Positions 12,865 through 26,400 of a stretch of DNA of 64,000 bases are shown one piece after another. The translations under genes were made by a program, and so were the position numbers. The DNA lies in assembly GCA_964058845.1 (NCBI GenBank), contig CAXKVR010000093.1:620001-684000 (forward strand). Reading direction: 5' to 3'. A model generated the notes under the pieces. It was not told where the DNA came from, made no database searches, and saw nothing but the letters and a program-made list of their open reading frames with translations. Each line of letters begins with the position of its first letter. Position 1 is the stretch's first letter. The DNA comes from Carex sylvatica. Its lineage: Eukaryota; Streptophyta; Magnoliopsida; Poales; Cyperaceae.

Positions 12865-14079
12865 CTTATTCTAAAATGCATTCATTAATGTATATTTATA
12901 TAACAGCAATGATTCTAAAAAATGATAAAAATACAGATATAAAGATTTTAAACTGGCTTAATTAAACAACTATTTAATCATACCGATTAATTCAAACAAA
13001 TTCACATTAAATTATAAATCCATATTTTACCGGTGATAGTACTTAATTAGTCTGAGTTATTAATATAACAAGTCACACAATATCCATATCATTTTATTTC
13101 ACACAATCATATCATTTCACACATGCTCAGAATACACAATCATATCATTTCAAAAATAAAATTTGAACTTCATACCTGCTATCCCGTTAAATATGTATCA
13201 TAATCTAATACTCAATTCAACCATACAAGTTGAAAATATATATTATAGTGAAGTTTGATTATCTGATAGTGATCATTCTATAAATCTAAATCAAATTGCA
13301 ACGGCTGTATAAAGAATCAATGCAATGTTGTTGGAATTTCAATCGGATATATTATCAATATCATAATTTTATATCGAAATATTTCTTCTATTTTTATCAA
13401 AATTTATCTTTCTTTCTGTTGGATTCCCACCACCGCCCCCCGCGCTAATCCTAATCCGATTGGGAAAGAGAGGCTCGTATATATATATATATATGTAAGT
13501 GAGTTTCAACGGTGGTAAATATAAAGGACAACGTATGCATAGGCCACAGCCACATGGTCAGTCCCACTTGTCTCTTTTTTTTTGCTTAAAATAATAAGAT
13601 GGAATTATTGTCGGGTAAACCTTTATAGTGTTTTCATAATTATAAATAAGTCAAAAAAAAGAAAAACGTAAGTTCATAAAATTTATAAAAATTACGGGAT
13701 GTTATAAATTCTCCTCCTTTAAAAAATTTTTGACCTCAAAACTCAAACAGATGATATTCATATTAAAAGAGACATAATTTTTTTTTTGATAAAAGTGATA
13801 TTATACCACCCTGTTTCCTTAGAAACTGGTACGATATTATAAAACATGCTTATAAGCAAGTCCAAAGTATCTCTAAGATATTATACATAAAACATAAAAT
13901 CTGAGCAGTTGGAAAGCAGCTGCCAAATATCTAAAGCATGAGAGAGTTGAAGCTAACAGAAGAGATAGGGTCATATTATACAATAAAGGATAGAATATCA
14001 TATTTCAGGTTTTAAAGGAACTAAGAGGCAACTGATGAACTGGTATGGGTAGCAGTGTTAGAGGCAGCAAAGTAAACAG
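12432..14079. other. AT-rich intergenic stretch with TA microsatellites
   Basis: A segment at 12535-12720 is less AT-rich and may be the degraded 3' end of the MAIN-like element, but no frame survives. TA dinucleotide runs occur at about 12,820-12,862 and 13,478-13,494. No gene or RNA seen. Confidence 0.5.
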
Positions 14080-15535
14080 CATCTATGGCATCACAGTTTG
14101 CACGGTCACGTAGATACTCAGAGAGGTCGGACCCCTCGAGACCAAGACCAGGATCATCCTCGAAATCTCAGGAATTGCTTTCCTCCTATGATGTATCTAT
14201 CCCCAATAGGGTTATAGCGCCTGCATGTGTCAAAAAAGTTATATCCATTGGAAGAATCAATGTTAGTTTTAAAAAAAAGTCATCTGAATTTGCTTTGTAC
14301 CAATAAGAGGTAAGTGAAATAATATGAGATCCTAAAGAAGCTACTGTTGGTATTGGTGTATTGTTAAAACACACTTTATTCCTAGCTAACAAGATAATCC
14401 AAATGGTGGCTGCTCGTATCAATTCTAATAAGAAACAGTCCTTAAGGGGTATAGATGCATCTAAGAGCCATAAATCTGATAAATGTTCACAATTATAAGA
14501 GAAGTTATTGTGTTGTGCTATTCAAGTCCAGATTCTTGAAATTATGGGGCATGTTACAAAGAGGTGATCAATTGTCTCAATTGTATTACAAAAACAACAT
14601 GATTGATCTCCTGTCCAACCTTTTTTTGCTAGATTATCCTTAGTTAAGATTTTACCTTCTTTAACTAACCATATGAATATTTTGATTTTAAGAGGGATTT
14701 TGCAATTTCAGAGTGTTGTATATGTTATGTTATTAATACCACCATATTCTAACCAAAGATATAAAGAGTGTACAGTAAATGTTCCTGATGAGTTTCATCT
14801 CCATAAAATTCTATCAGGTTGTGGATTGGCAATAAAAATAGGGGGTGAAAAAACATGTGAAGTCATGCTGTGCCATTCAAATAAAAGAGTGCATGTTAAT
14901 TGTCTATTGAATTGAAGAGATGTGTAAGGGGCAGTAGGGGTGTTAAATGCGTGAGCTACTGTAATAAGGGGATTAGTAGATATGCGAAAGAGATTAGGGT
15001 TTAAAGAGTATAAAGCACTATCTTCTATCCATCTGTCTAGCCAGAAGAAAGTTTTCAGTCCATTACTTACTATTCTATTTAGTCCTAGTTCAACTATGTG
15101 TTTAATTTATAATATACCCTTCCAAAAGGAAGAGCATCTAGAAACTTCTAATCTAGAGGAACTATATTTATGTATAAGAATATCTTGTTATTTTCCAGAA
15201 ACAGTGGGATCTTTAAACCTAAAGTACCACTTGGCTAACAATGATATATTCATTCTTTCTAGGTTAATGATCCCCAAACCACATTGGTTCTTACTTAGAC
15301 AGACTTGATCCCAGGCCACCAGGTGGTATTTCTTTCTGGTAGAGGTATTGGAAACTGACCATAGGAATTTTTTCCTAATTCTGTCTGTTTTTGATCTGAC
15401 ATTAACTGGAATTCTATAGATGGAAAGCCAATAAAGATAGATTGTTGATAGAACTGAGTTGAGTAAGGTAACTCTGCCTCCTAAGGAGAGTAGAGAGTCT
15501 TTCCAGGTTTGAAGTCTATTTTCTATTTTAGTAAT
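14080..15535 (-). pseudogene. L1-type LINE remnant: reverse transcriptase C-terminus and zf-RVT domain
   Basis: Reading the minus strand from 15535 gives WKDSLLSLGGRVTLLNSVLS, then IYLYWLSIYRIP, KFLWSVSN, HLVAWDQVCLSKNQCGLGII and MNISLLAKWYFRF, the conserved tail of plant L1-like reverse transcriptases. Further on come FFWLDRWIEDSAL, SGTFTVHSLYLWLE, IPLKIKIFIWLVKEGKIL and a zinc-binding block (CCFCNTIETIDHLFVTC) of the zf-RVT domain that follows the polymerase in these elements. Stop codons interrupt it: TGA near 14795 and another near 14710 both replace expected Trp codons, and a TAA lies after DPTVSGK. The endonuclease and polymerase active-site parts are absent, as usual for 5'-truncated LINEs. 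No clear poly(A) tail or target-site duplication was found. Confidence 0.85.
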
Positions 15536-17519
15536 TGGCGGTTACTAAACTGTCAAGAAATTTTACGATTAATCGGCTGATTTTTTTTTATTATGATTGA
15601 TTATTCTTAATTATTCTTAATTAATCGCTTGATAGTACCCTGTCCATCCTACGAACACATAACGTTATTTACAACACTATTACTTACATTAATACAATTT
15701 TGACGTCTCCACCAATTGTCATAAATTTAAGACCACACTTAGTTTTATTATAACACTTTTTATTTATTTATTTTTGCAATAAAGCTATAAAAGTACATGA
15801 ATCATTTTGACAGAAAAACAATAATGTAAAAAAATGTCTCTCTAATATATATAATCCATAAAGATATTAAATAAAGAAAGTTGCCATCTCAGAATAATTG
15901 AGCAAACAAAATGTACGTAAGAGCCTAATCTCATTCTAAAAAACTATTTGATGAAACAAACCAATATAAGCAAAATCTCATTCTAAAAAATATTCATTAA
16001 TTTATAACTTTTAAACAGGAAATCTTGATAAAAAAATGATAATAATACAGAAACATAGTTTTTAAATGATACCTACGAAAATAATTAAATGTATAGGTCT
16101 TAAAACAAAGAAAGAAATAATTAAATTTCGAGAAGCTGACAAAATATTTTTAAATAAATTCAATATAGGATTCACTTTACTGATAGAGATTAACTAAAGA
16201 AATAATATGAACGAAAAACATAACTCTATTAGATTTTCATAATACAAGATATGCATCTTCTAGTATCTAAATCTACTTGTCCAAATTAAATTTTACAAGT
16301 TTGAGAACTTGTAAGGTGAAACGAAAAAACTGTAAGACTAACAAAAATAGGTTAAGTACGTAGTGATAGAAAATTTATTTATTTTTCTCATGATTAAAAT
16401 CTAACCATTTGCACGTATAATGAAATTAGATATATTATAAAACCTACATGCACACTTCGACTATTTTTTTTTAAAATTAAAAAAAAATCAATTAAAGAAA
16501 ACAGGAGTCACTTAACTAAAATATTATCCTACAAATCTTATTTAGAAATGCAAACTTCCTATATATAATTATATTTCTGTATTCAATTTATACAATATAA
16601 TATATCTTATGTGCATTAAGCAAAATAATTATTTTATGACACATTTACAATTTTAAATCGCTCATTTACTTTCCTCCTCTACATTTCTTTGCATGTCTTT
16701 TGTTACATTCTAAATGGCATTCTTAAATTAATTATATTTTGCATAAAAAAATAAACAAGGCAGCGTTACTAGTTAACTAGTATAAAGAAGAAGAAAAATT
16801 ATAGTTCTGGGGATTGAATTTCTACCCGGGCTACAATTATTATATTGTAGATAAACTGTAGAAATAAAAACCGGATGTCGATAAAGAGCCATTGATGTGA
16901 CTATACATTAATTAGGCTATTTTGAGATACATAACACTATATTTAAGTAGGAACTTTAAATTAAAAATGTGTAAGAACTTTAACTTAAAAGTTGCTATAC
17001 AAAAACTGTAATAAACACAGAAAACAAGAACTCGAAATACTTTTCAATTATATAAGAAAATTATTTGGGTGATATACTATATATTTTTTGGTTAAAATAT
17101 GCTTGACACGAAAACAGTGATTAGTTAGCACAAATAAAACAAAATTAAACTCAAAGCAATTTGACAAATAACATGAAAAAAAAGAACTTTATTAGATATC
17201 CATAATAGAAAATATAAATGTTTAATGTCACAGGGAGCTAGGAATAAATAACATGCCAAAAATTATTTATGTCACAGGTAAAAATGACAAAACCAGAAGA
17301 GAACGTTCTCATCTTTTCTCTGTCATTTGCAAAAGATAATAAAGCTGAGATTGTGGACCCCGCTTCAGAGAAAGGGAAAAAGAAGAAGAGAGAAACGAAC
17401 TATTGCTACCTTGAAATTTTGATATAAAAAAATATTACCAACTTTGGATCCATTTACAGGCGTTCAGCAAAGATAGAAACAAAAGCAACAAATTAATAGT
17501 ATAAAATATGTTGTAGTCC
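15536..17519. other. AT-rich intergenic stretch, nothing recognised
   Basis: Homopolymer A/T runs throughout and no frame with family resemblance. No tRNA, microRNA-like hairpin or transposon end was recognised. Confidence 0.55.
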
Positions 17520-18060
17520 CAACCGAAAGTGTAATTAATTTTTAAAGTTCAAATGATCGATCCAAATTATTACATGTGATCTCCATATTAAAATGTGCTA
17601 GGAGATCAAATTTTATATTTTTTTAAATTTTTTTTACTATTTATTAAGACACTTTGAAAATTGCTGATCCAACGATAGCTTCTGATTTTACTATTTGATT
17701 AAGCCACCGTTAATTCAGCATACATATATATTGAATTTGAACTATATATATATATATCATTTATGGTTGACAAGTCAAGAGAACCTTTATGTGTCTTTTA
17801 TCTCATAGAAATGAAATCAAATGAGTATGCATGGGTGTGGGTCCCACTCCCACATACCCTACGAATATGTGTGATTCAGATGTGGGACCCACCAACTGAA
17901 AAGAAGGTTAATTAGTTAGTAGTTATTTAGAATATCAATGTAACAGCTAGCTTTAATATCTTTCTTGTACAATTAATTAATATACATGGGCTATTGTTAT
18001 TATTATTATCAATTACCCACCGATGGAGATAACCAGTAATCAAAGGGTGACTGAGGACAA
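17520..18060 (+). repeat. Old partial copy of the array unit next to a fold-back core
   Basis: 17520-17710 is a diverged arm carrying the fold-back core (ATCGATCCAAA, TCTCCATATTAAAATGTG, TTACTATTTATTAAG). 17762-18030 matches the head of the 1,680-bp array unit (GGTTGACAAGTCAAG, GAGTATGCATGGGTGTGGGT, CAATGTAACAGCTAGCTTTA, CACCGATGGAGATAACCAGT). A short block ending GGTGTAATGCTAAAT occurs at 18041 and again at 18146. Confidence 0.75.
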
Positions 18061-18252
18061 AGGGTGTAATGCTAAATATTATTATCAATTATCCATCTGA
18101 ACTATCTATATATATATATATTGTTCATGTATTAGCAATGCAAGTAGTGACTGAGGACAAAGGGTGTAATGCTAAATTAATGTTCTAATTACAGACCAAT
18201 ATGATTCTAGCTACAACAAATAAGCATACATGCATATATACTGAATTTGAAC

Positions 18253-18280
<28 letters not shown>

Positions 18281-18286
<6 letters not shown>

Positions 18287-18520
18287 AGTTGCCTACTATC
18301 CTTATATAAGCATATCCCTACATATATTTATAACTTATTTTTGTGTTTCTAATGTCTAAATGGTCGATCTAAACCGTTAGATGTGATCTCTATATTGAAA
18401 TGTGCTTGGAGACCAAATTTTACATTTTTCTGAATTTTTTTACTATTTATTAAGCCACTTTGAAAATCACTGATTCAACAATAACTTCTAATTTTACTGT
18501 TTGATTAAGCCACCGTTAAA
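18281..18520 (+). repeat. Single arm of the GAGGTTGGCTACTATG fold-back family (diverged)
   Basis: Starts with GAAGTTGCCTACTATCCTTA against the consensus GAGGTTGGCTACTATGCTTA, then follows the same core through ATGGTCGATCTAAACCGTTA, GTGCTTGGAGACCAAATTTT and TTACTATTTATTAAGCCACT. No opposing arm is present. Confidence 0.7.
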
Positions 18521-18545
18521 TCAGCATACATATATACTGAATCTG

Positions 18546-18602
<57 letters not shown>
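18546..18602. repeat. TA dinucleotide microsatellite
   Basis: Almost uninterrupted TA repeat of about 57 bp, the longest of several in the window (others near 12.83, 26.64, 27.42, 53.41 and 53.86 kb). Confidence 0.95.
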
Positions 18603-18606
<4 letters not shown>

Positions 18607-18608
18607 AT

Positions 18609-21600
18609 GGTTGACAAGTCAAGCGAACCTTTACGTGTCTTTTATCTCAGAGAAATGATATCAAATGAGTATGCATGGGTGTGGGTCCCACTCCCACGTA
18701 CCCTACGAATATGTGTGATTTAGATGTGGGACCCACCAACTGAAAAGAAGGTTAATTAGTTAGTAGTTATTTAGAATATCAATGTAACAGCTAGCCTTAA
18801 TACCTTTCTTGTACAATTAATTAATTACCCACCGCTGGACATAACCAGTAATCCAATCGTGGTCCTCATTCAAAACTGGTGATGCCTGAAAAGAAATATT
18901 TGATTCTGACCAACACAGAAAGGATGCAATAGCCACTCACTGATTTTGAAAAGAAAACAAAAATTAGGACCTGTACTCTGTATGAGAGAGCCTGGCGCCT
19001 CGGAATTTGATCCATAGACTTGGCAACTCTTTTTATTTTTATTATTATTTGATATCTCTGTTGTCATAAGTAGATATTTCAATAATTGGAACATTTCTTT
19101 ATATTAATTCAAATGTGATAGAAAAATATTTACTGCAGAAATTTCTTCATGAAGCCAGAGGAATCAACTATTGTATATAACAAATTAATATAGTTTTTTG
19201 TGATCTCAAAAAGTAATATGTTGGCAACATCAATTTTATTTAATACCATAATAGATCGATTGACGGTTAACATGTATCACTATTTATTAAAATAAGAAAA
19301 TTAATTATAAATATATTGTTTTTTTAAGATCACTGTCGTGTGACGAAATTAGTTCAACACATATTACAATCATTTCAACATGCTAATTATATGCCAACTC
19401 TAATTTAATTGGTATGTATATTAATTAATTGTTAGAAAATTAATGCACTACCAATCTAAATTAGTTCGCACAATTATACCTTTTGTTATCAGTATAATGT
19501 TGAATATATTACTTTTTTTTACATGTCTTACTATTTAGTTAAAGAATTGAAAAATAGATATATTTTTTTAATTTCTCATTTTGATAAAACAAAAAATAGT
19601 TGAAGTTGATTGCACAATTATATTTTGATTTTTATATTGGAAATGTGATTGCATATGTGTGAAAGTAATGAGTTTTGATATTATATTCATAAAAATAATA
19701 AAACTAACTATTATATTAGTATTATCTATTAATTGTCTATTGTCACTTCATTACCCGATAGTCTTAACAACAAGAAAATGTAAGATAAGGTTAGTCAATT
19801 TCTTAAAGTGGAAGGATAGAGTATATGTAGATCAATTCATAATAGGTATTCAAATAAAAATTCTTCCACCCGAACCGTAATGTATCAATTGACGTCCCAA
19901 GTCAATGGATACTTAGCCACATCGTATAATGTTAATTTTAATATATCATCTTCACTCGTAAAATGTTAAATGTGTGCCTGTAGCCTAAAGGTTAATTAGT
20001 TTCAAACATCTCTTAATTATTATTTTTCAATCTGTCATGCTAATTAATTAGAATTGTATCTTTCAGATTTTATGATTTTTTTTCAATCTGTCATGATGAA
20101 ACCTGCACATGTTCAGTTCATGCAAGCTGTGAGCATTAGGGTTTGGCGTATCAAACGAACAAAAAGAGGTTTTAGGGCACAACTAGTACTCTGGATATTA
20201 CTACCGAAACCTCACCCCTGACGGCTGGCTATCATCTCATGGCACATATTCTCAAACGGTATTATAGAGATGAAATCAAATGAGTATGCATGGGTGTGGG
20301 TCCCACTACCATGTACCCTACGAATATGTGTCATTCAGATGTGGGACCCATTAACTGAAAAGAAGATGAGTATACGTCCTCACCTGACATTGGCAGCACG
20401 TTTTGTTAGTAGTTATTTTGAATATCAATGTAACAGCTAGCTTTAATTCCTACCTTGTACAATTAATTAATATACATGGGCTATTGTTATTATTATTATT
20501 AATTACCCACCGCTGGAGATAACCAGTAATCCAATCGTGCTCCTCATTCAAAACTGGTGATGCCAGAAAAGAAATATCTGATTCTGACCAACACAGAAAT
20601 GATGCAATAGCCACACACTGATTTTGAAAAGGAAACAAAAATTAGGACCTGTACTCTGTATGAGAGAGCCTGGCGCCTCGAAATTTGATCCATAGACGTG
20701 GCAACTCTTTTTATTTATATTATTATTTGATATCTCTGTTGTCATAAGTAGATATTTCAATTAAATTGGAACATTTCTTTATATTAATTCAAATGTGATA
20801 GAAAAATATTTACTCCAGAAATTTTTTCATGAAGCCAGAGAAATCAACTGTTGTATATAACAAATTAATATAGTTTTTTGTGATCTCAAAAAGTAATATG
20901 TTGGCAACATCAATTTTATTTAATACCGTAATAGATCGATTGACGGTTAACATGTATCACTATTTATTAAAATAAGAAAATTAATTATAAATATATTGTT
21001 TTTTTAAGATCACTGTCGTGTGACGAAATGAGTTCAACACATATTACAATCATTTCAACATGCTAATTATATGCCAACTCTAATTTAATTGGTATGTATA
21101 TTAATTAATTGTTAGAAAATTAATGCACTACCAATCTAAATTAGTTCGCACAATTATACCTTTTGTTATCAGTATAATGTTGAATATATTACTTTTTTTT
21201 ACATGTCTTACTATTTAGTTAAAGAATTGAAAAATAGATATATTTTTTTAATTTCTCATTTTGATAAAACAAAAAATAGTTGAAGTTGATTGCACAATTA
21301 TATTTTGATTTTTATATTGGAAATGTGATTGCATATGTGTGAAAGTAATGAGTTTTGATATTATATTCATAAAAATAATAAAACTAACTATTATATTAGT
21401 ATTATCTATTAATTGTCTATTGTCACTTCATTACCCGATAGTCTTAACAACAAGAAAAGGTAAGATAAGGTTAGTCAATTTCTTAAAGTGGAAGGATAGA
21501 GTATATGTAGATCAATTCATAAGAGGTATTCAAATAAAAATTCTTCCACCCGAACCGTAATGTATCAATTGACGTCCCAAGTCAATGGATACTTAGCCAC

Positions 21601-24600
21601 ATCGTATAATGTTAATTTTAATATATCATCTTCACTCGTAAAATGTTAAATGTGTGCCTGTAGCCTAAAGGTTAATTAGTTTCAAACATCTCTTAATTAT
21701 TATTTTTCAATCTGTCATGCTAATTAATTAGAATTGTATCTTTCAGATTTTATGATTTTTTTTCAATCTGTCATGATGAAACCTGCACATGTTCAGTTCA
21801 TGCAAGCTGTGAGCATTAGGGTTTGGCGTATCAAACGAACAAAAAGAGGTTTTAGGGCACAACTAGTACTCTGGATATTACTGCCGAAACCTCACCCCTG
21901 ACGGCTGGCTATCATCTCATGGCACATATTCTCAAACGGTATTATAGAGATGAAATCAAATGAGTATGCATGGGTGTGGGTCCCACTACCATGTACCCTA
22001 CGAATATGTGTCATTCAGATGTGGGACCCATTAACTGAAAAGAAGATGAGTATACGTCCTCACCTGACATTGGCAGCACGTTTTGTTAGTAGTTATTTTG
22101 AATATCAATGTAACAGCTAGCTTTAATTCCTACCTTGTACAATTAATTAATATACATGGGCTATTGTTATTATTATTATTAATTACCCACCGCTGGAGAT
22201 AACCAGTAATCCAATCGTGCTCCTCATTCAAAACTGGTGATGCCAGAAAAGAAATATCTGATTCTGACCAACACAGAAATGATGCAATAGCCACACACTG
22301 ATTTTGAAAAGGAAACAAAAATTAGGACCTGTACTCTGTATGAGAGAGCCTGGCGCCTCGAAATTTGATCCATAGACGTGGCAACTCTTTTTATTTTTAT
22401 TATTATTTGATATCTCTGTTGTCATAAGTAGATATTTCAATTAAATTGGAACATTTCTTTATATTAATTCAAATGTGATAGAAAAATATTTACTCCAGAA
22501 ATTTTTTCATGAAGCCAGAGAAATCAACTGTTGTATATAACAAATTAATATAGTTTTTTGTGATCTCAAAAAGTAATATGTTGGCAACATCAATTTTATT
22601 TAATACCGTAATAGATCGATTGACGGTTAACATGTATCACTATTTATTAAAATAAGAAAATTAATTATAAATATATTGTTTTTTTAAGATCACTGTCGTG
22701 TGACGAAATGAGTTCAACACATATTACAATCATTTCAACATGCTAATTATATGCCAACTCTAATTTAATTGGTATGTATATTAATTAATTGTTAGAAAAT
22801 TAATGCACTACCAATCTAAATTAGTTCGCACAATTATACCTTTTGTTATCAGTATAATGTTGAATATATTACTTTTTTTTACATGTCTTACTATTTAGTT
22901 AAAGAATTGAAAAATAGATATATTTTTTTAATTTCTCATTTTGATAAAACAAAAAATAGTTGAAGTTGATTGCACAATTATATTTTGATTTTTATATTGG
23001 AAATGTGATTGCATATGTGTGAAAGTAATGAGTTTTGATATTATATTCATAAAAATAATAAAACTAACTATTATATTAGTATTATCTATTAATTGTCTAT
23101 TGTCACTTCATTACCCGATAGTCTTAACAACAAGAAAAGGTAAGATAAGGTTAGTCAATTTCTTAAAGTGGAAGGATAGAGTATATGTAGATCAATTCAT
23201 AAGAGGTATTCAAATAAAAATTCTTCCACCCGAACCGTAATGTATCAATTGACGTCCCAAGTCAATGGATACTTAGCCACATCGTATAATGTTAATTTTA
23301 ATATATCATCTTCACTCGTAAAATGTTAAATGTGTGCCTGTAGCCTAAAGGTTAATTAGTTTCAAACATCTCTTAATTATTATTTTTCAATCTGTCATGC
23401 TAATTAATTAGAATTGTATCTTTCAGATTTTATGATTTTTTTTCAATCTGTCATGATGAAACCTGCACATGTTCAGTTCATGCAAGCTGTGAGCATTAGG
23501 GTTTGGCGTATCAAACGAACAAAAAGAGGTTTTAGGGCACAACTAGTACTCTGGATATTACTGCCGAAACCTCACCCCTGACGGCTGGCTATCATCTCAT
23601 GGCACATATTCTCAAACGGTATTATAGAGATGAAATCAAATGAGTATGCATGGGTGTGGGTCCCACTACCATGTACCCTACGAATATGTGTCATTCAGAT
23701 GTGGGACCCATTAACTGAAAAGAAGATGAGTATACGTCCTCACCTGACATTGGCAGCACGTTTTGTTAGTAGTTATTTTGAATATCAATGTAACAGCTAG
23801 CTTTAATTCCTACCTTGTACAATTAATTAATATACATGGGCTATTGTTATTATTATTATTAATTACCCACCGCTGGAGATAACCAGTAATCCAATCGTGC
23901 TCCTCATTCAAAACTGGTGATGCCAGAAAAGAAATATCTGATTCTGACCAACACAGAAATGATGCAATAGCCACACACTGATTTTGAAAAGGAAACAAAA
24001 ATTAGGACCTGTACTCTGTATGAGAGAGCCTGGCGCCTCGAAATTTGATCCATAGACGTGGCAACTCTTTTTATTTTTATTATTATTTGATATCTCTGTT
24101 GTCATAAGTAGATATTTCAATTAAATTGGAACATTTCTTTATATTAATTCAAATGTGATAGAAAAATATTTACTCCAGAAATTTTTTCATGAAGCCAGAG
24201 AAATCAACTGTTGTATATAACAAATTAATATAGTTTTTTGTGATCTCAAAAAGTAATATGTTGGCAACATCAATTTTATTTAATACCGTAATAGATCGAT
24301 TGACGGTTAACATGTATCACTATTTATTAAAATAAGAAAATTAATTATAAATATATTGTTTTTTTAAGATCACTGTCGTGTGACGAAATGAGTTCAACAC
24401 ATATTACAATCATTTCAACATGCTAATTATATGCCAACTCTAATTTAATTGGTATGTATATTAATTAATTGTTAGAAAATTAATGCACTACCAATCTAAA
24501 TTAGTTCGCACAATTATACCTTTTGTTATCAGTATAATGTTGAATATATTATTTTTTTTTACATGTCTTACTATTTAGTTAAAGAATTGAAAAATAGATA

Positions 24601-25037
24601 TATTTTTTTAATTTCTCATTTTGATAAAACAAAAAATAGTTGAAGTTGATTGCACAATTATATTTTGATTTTTATATTGGAAATGTGATTGCATATGTGT
24701 GAAAGTAATGAGTTTTGATATTATATTCATAAAAATAATAAAACTAACTATTATATTAGTATTATCTATTAATTGTCTATTGTCACTTCATTACCCGATA
24801 GTCTTAACAACAAGAAAAGGTAAGATAAGGTTAGTCAATTTCTTAAAGTGGAAGGATAGAGTATATGTAGATCAATTCATAATAGGTATTCAAATAAAAA
24901 TTCTTCCACCCGAACCGTAATGTATCAATTGACGTCCCAAGTCAATGGATACTTAGCCACATCGTATAATGTTAATTTTAATATATCATCTTCACTCGTA
25001 AAATGTTAAATGTGTGCCTGTAACCTAAAGGTTAATT
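18609..25037 (+). repeat. Tandem array of a ~1,680-bp unit, four copies
   Basis: Blocks recur at exactly 1,680-bp spacing: GGTATTATAGAGATGAAATC at about 20,258, 21,938 and 23,618; GAGTTTTGATATTATATTC at about 19,671, 21,351, 23,031 and 24,711. Copies 2-4 differ at only a few visible positions; copy 1 has a diverged head and a small indel. Copy 4 stops at AAAGGTTAATTAG (25,037), where the others continue with TTTCAAACATCTC. Each copy contains short frames of 62-73 codons on both strands, but their conservation simply follows near-identity of the repeats and they have no recognisable motifs. Each unit carries paired TGGGTCCCAC/GTGGGACCCA motifs. Recent unequal crossing-over is the simplest origin. 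Confidence 0.97.
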
Positions 25038-25858
25038 AGAATTTAACTTTATAGTCGTGGAGACTTGAATTCTAACCTCGGTGATCACATATATAATAAA
25101 TTGACGTAATCGGTGATCTTGTGTCATGATATAACCAAATATGTTCGCGTGTTGTACTGTATATGAGACCAGCAAATGTACCATGCATGTCGTGCCAATG
25201 TTTCAAAAGTACTTAACAATATCTGTGTTGTCATAATTAAATTCAGAAAGTATCTAAAATATAACTGTATTAAAAATAATAAATAATAGTTTTTAACGAG
25301 GTCCATTAGATCAAAATTGGTAAGTGACAATTCTATCTCCAATTTGAAAAAAATGCCATTCTTATATTAAGCACATAGATTTCTGATCCGCAAACAATTG
25401 TGATTAAAAGACAAATTTGGATTGAATATCAACCCTTCGATCAAATATTATTTCTATGCATTTTTTTATGTTCTTTAAATGATATGTTTTTTTTAACACC
25501 ATGAATATTAACCCTCCAATGAAATTTATTTAAGTAATTTTTGAATTGATTGATAATTGATTGGTCATGTTTTCATTTCTATCTATTTTTTTTTATCTGT
25601 TATTTGCTATTTTGTTTGAGATTTTTTTTTATGAAAATATGTCAAAAAGATAAAAAATATGTTATCTAATATGTCATTTTAGGAATGTTCCTTTTTGTGC
25701 TAATGTTATCTAAAAAATATTATTTGTCATTTAGTCTAATTTTTTGATGGAAATAAGTCATTTTGTATGAAATTTTCTTCTCTTATAATTTATCACTGTT
25801 GCAACGCGCACACACAATACTAGTACTTTTAATTATTACAATTTAACATATCAATTTG
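25038..25858. other. AT-rich spacer after the array
   Basis: No gene seen. A 72-codon minus-strand frame at 25,124-25,342 has no recognisable features. Confidence 0.5.
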
Positions 25859-26236
25859 ACATAATACTCCTGTTTCTTGAGAAAGAAAGTATGGAATGAT
25901 AAGAATTATTATTTGTTTGTAAAAGAAAATGGAATATAAGAAAGCATAATAGTATAATACCATATAATACAAATTACGTTTAATAAATTTTTAATACTTG
26001 AATTATAAAAATGTTATAGCCATAGCATAACAAGTTTACAAATCAGTAAAGTTTAACAAGTTAAAGATCTTTTTAGCTAATGATGTTATTAATTAATTGA
26101 TATAGACAAGAGAGGAGTGTACCAGCTGGCTGTCTGATGTCTCAATTGAATTGATAGACACATATATATGTTTTGCTCAGTTACTTTTTGCTTTTAAGTG
26201 TCATTTGATATATATCTTCTTTGCGTTTGAAAAAGT
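25859..26236 (+). repeat. Left copy of a ~400-bp direct duplication flanking the MATH-BTB gene
   Basis: Matches 32,111-32,512 in the same orientation: ACATAATACTCCTGTTTCTT, AAGAAAGCATAATAGTATAA, ACAAATTACGTTTAATAAAT, TTAACAAGTTAAAGATCT and CTGATGTCTCAATTGAATTG occur in the same order. The copies differ by small indels. Confidence 0.9.
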
Positions 26237-26400
26237 AAATACATTTTTTACTTGATATACATAACTAATTAATGCACTACATGCACTTTAACTAGTTAAA
26301 GAATCGTTTTGACCATCTTTTAGAATTCACTCAGACTTGTATGCTTTATAACTAGTTAAAGAACTCAGAGGTCACGACAAAACAGCTTGAAAATAAAACA

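Noticed and set aside
14085..15308. Plus-strand frames of 62-108 codons
   Set aside because: Antisense shadows of the minus-strand LINE reverse-transcriptase remnant.
18870..24920. Conserved 62-, 70- and 73-residue frames in each array copy
   Set aside because: They are identical because the whole repeat is nearly identical; no codon-biased substitution pattern, domain or shared start context supports translation.
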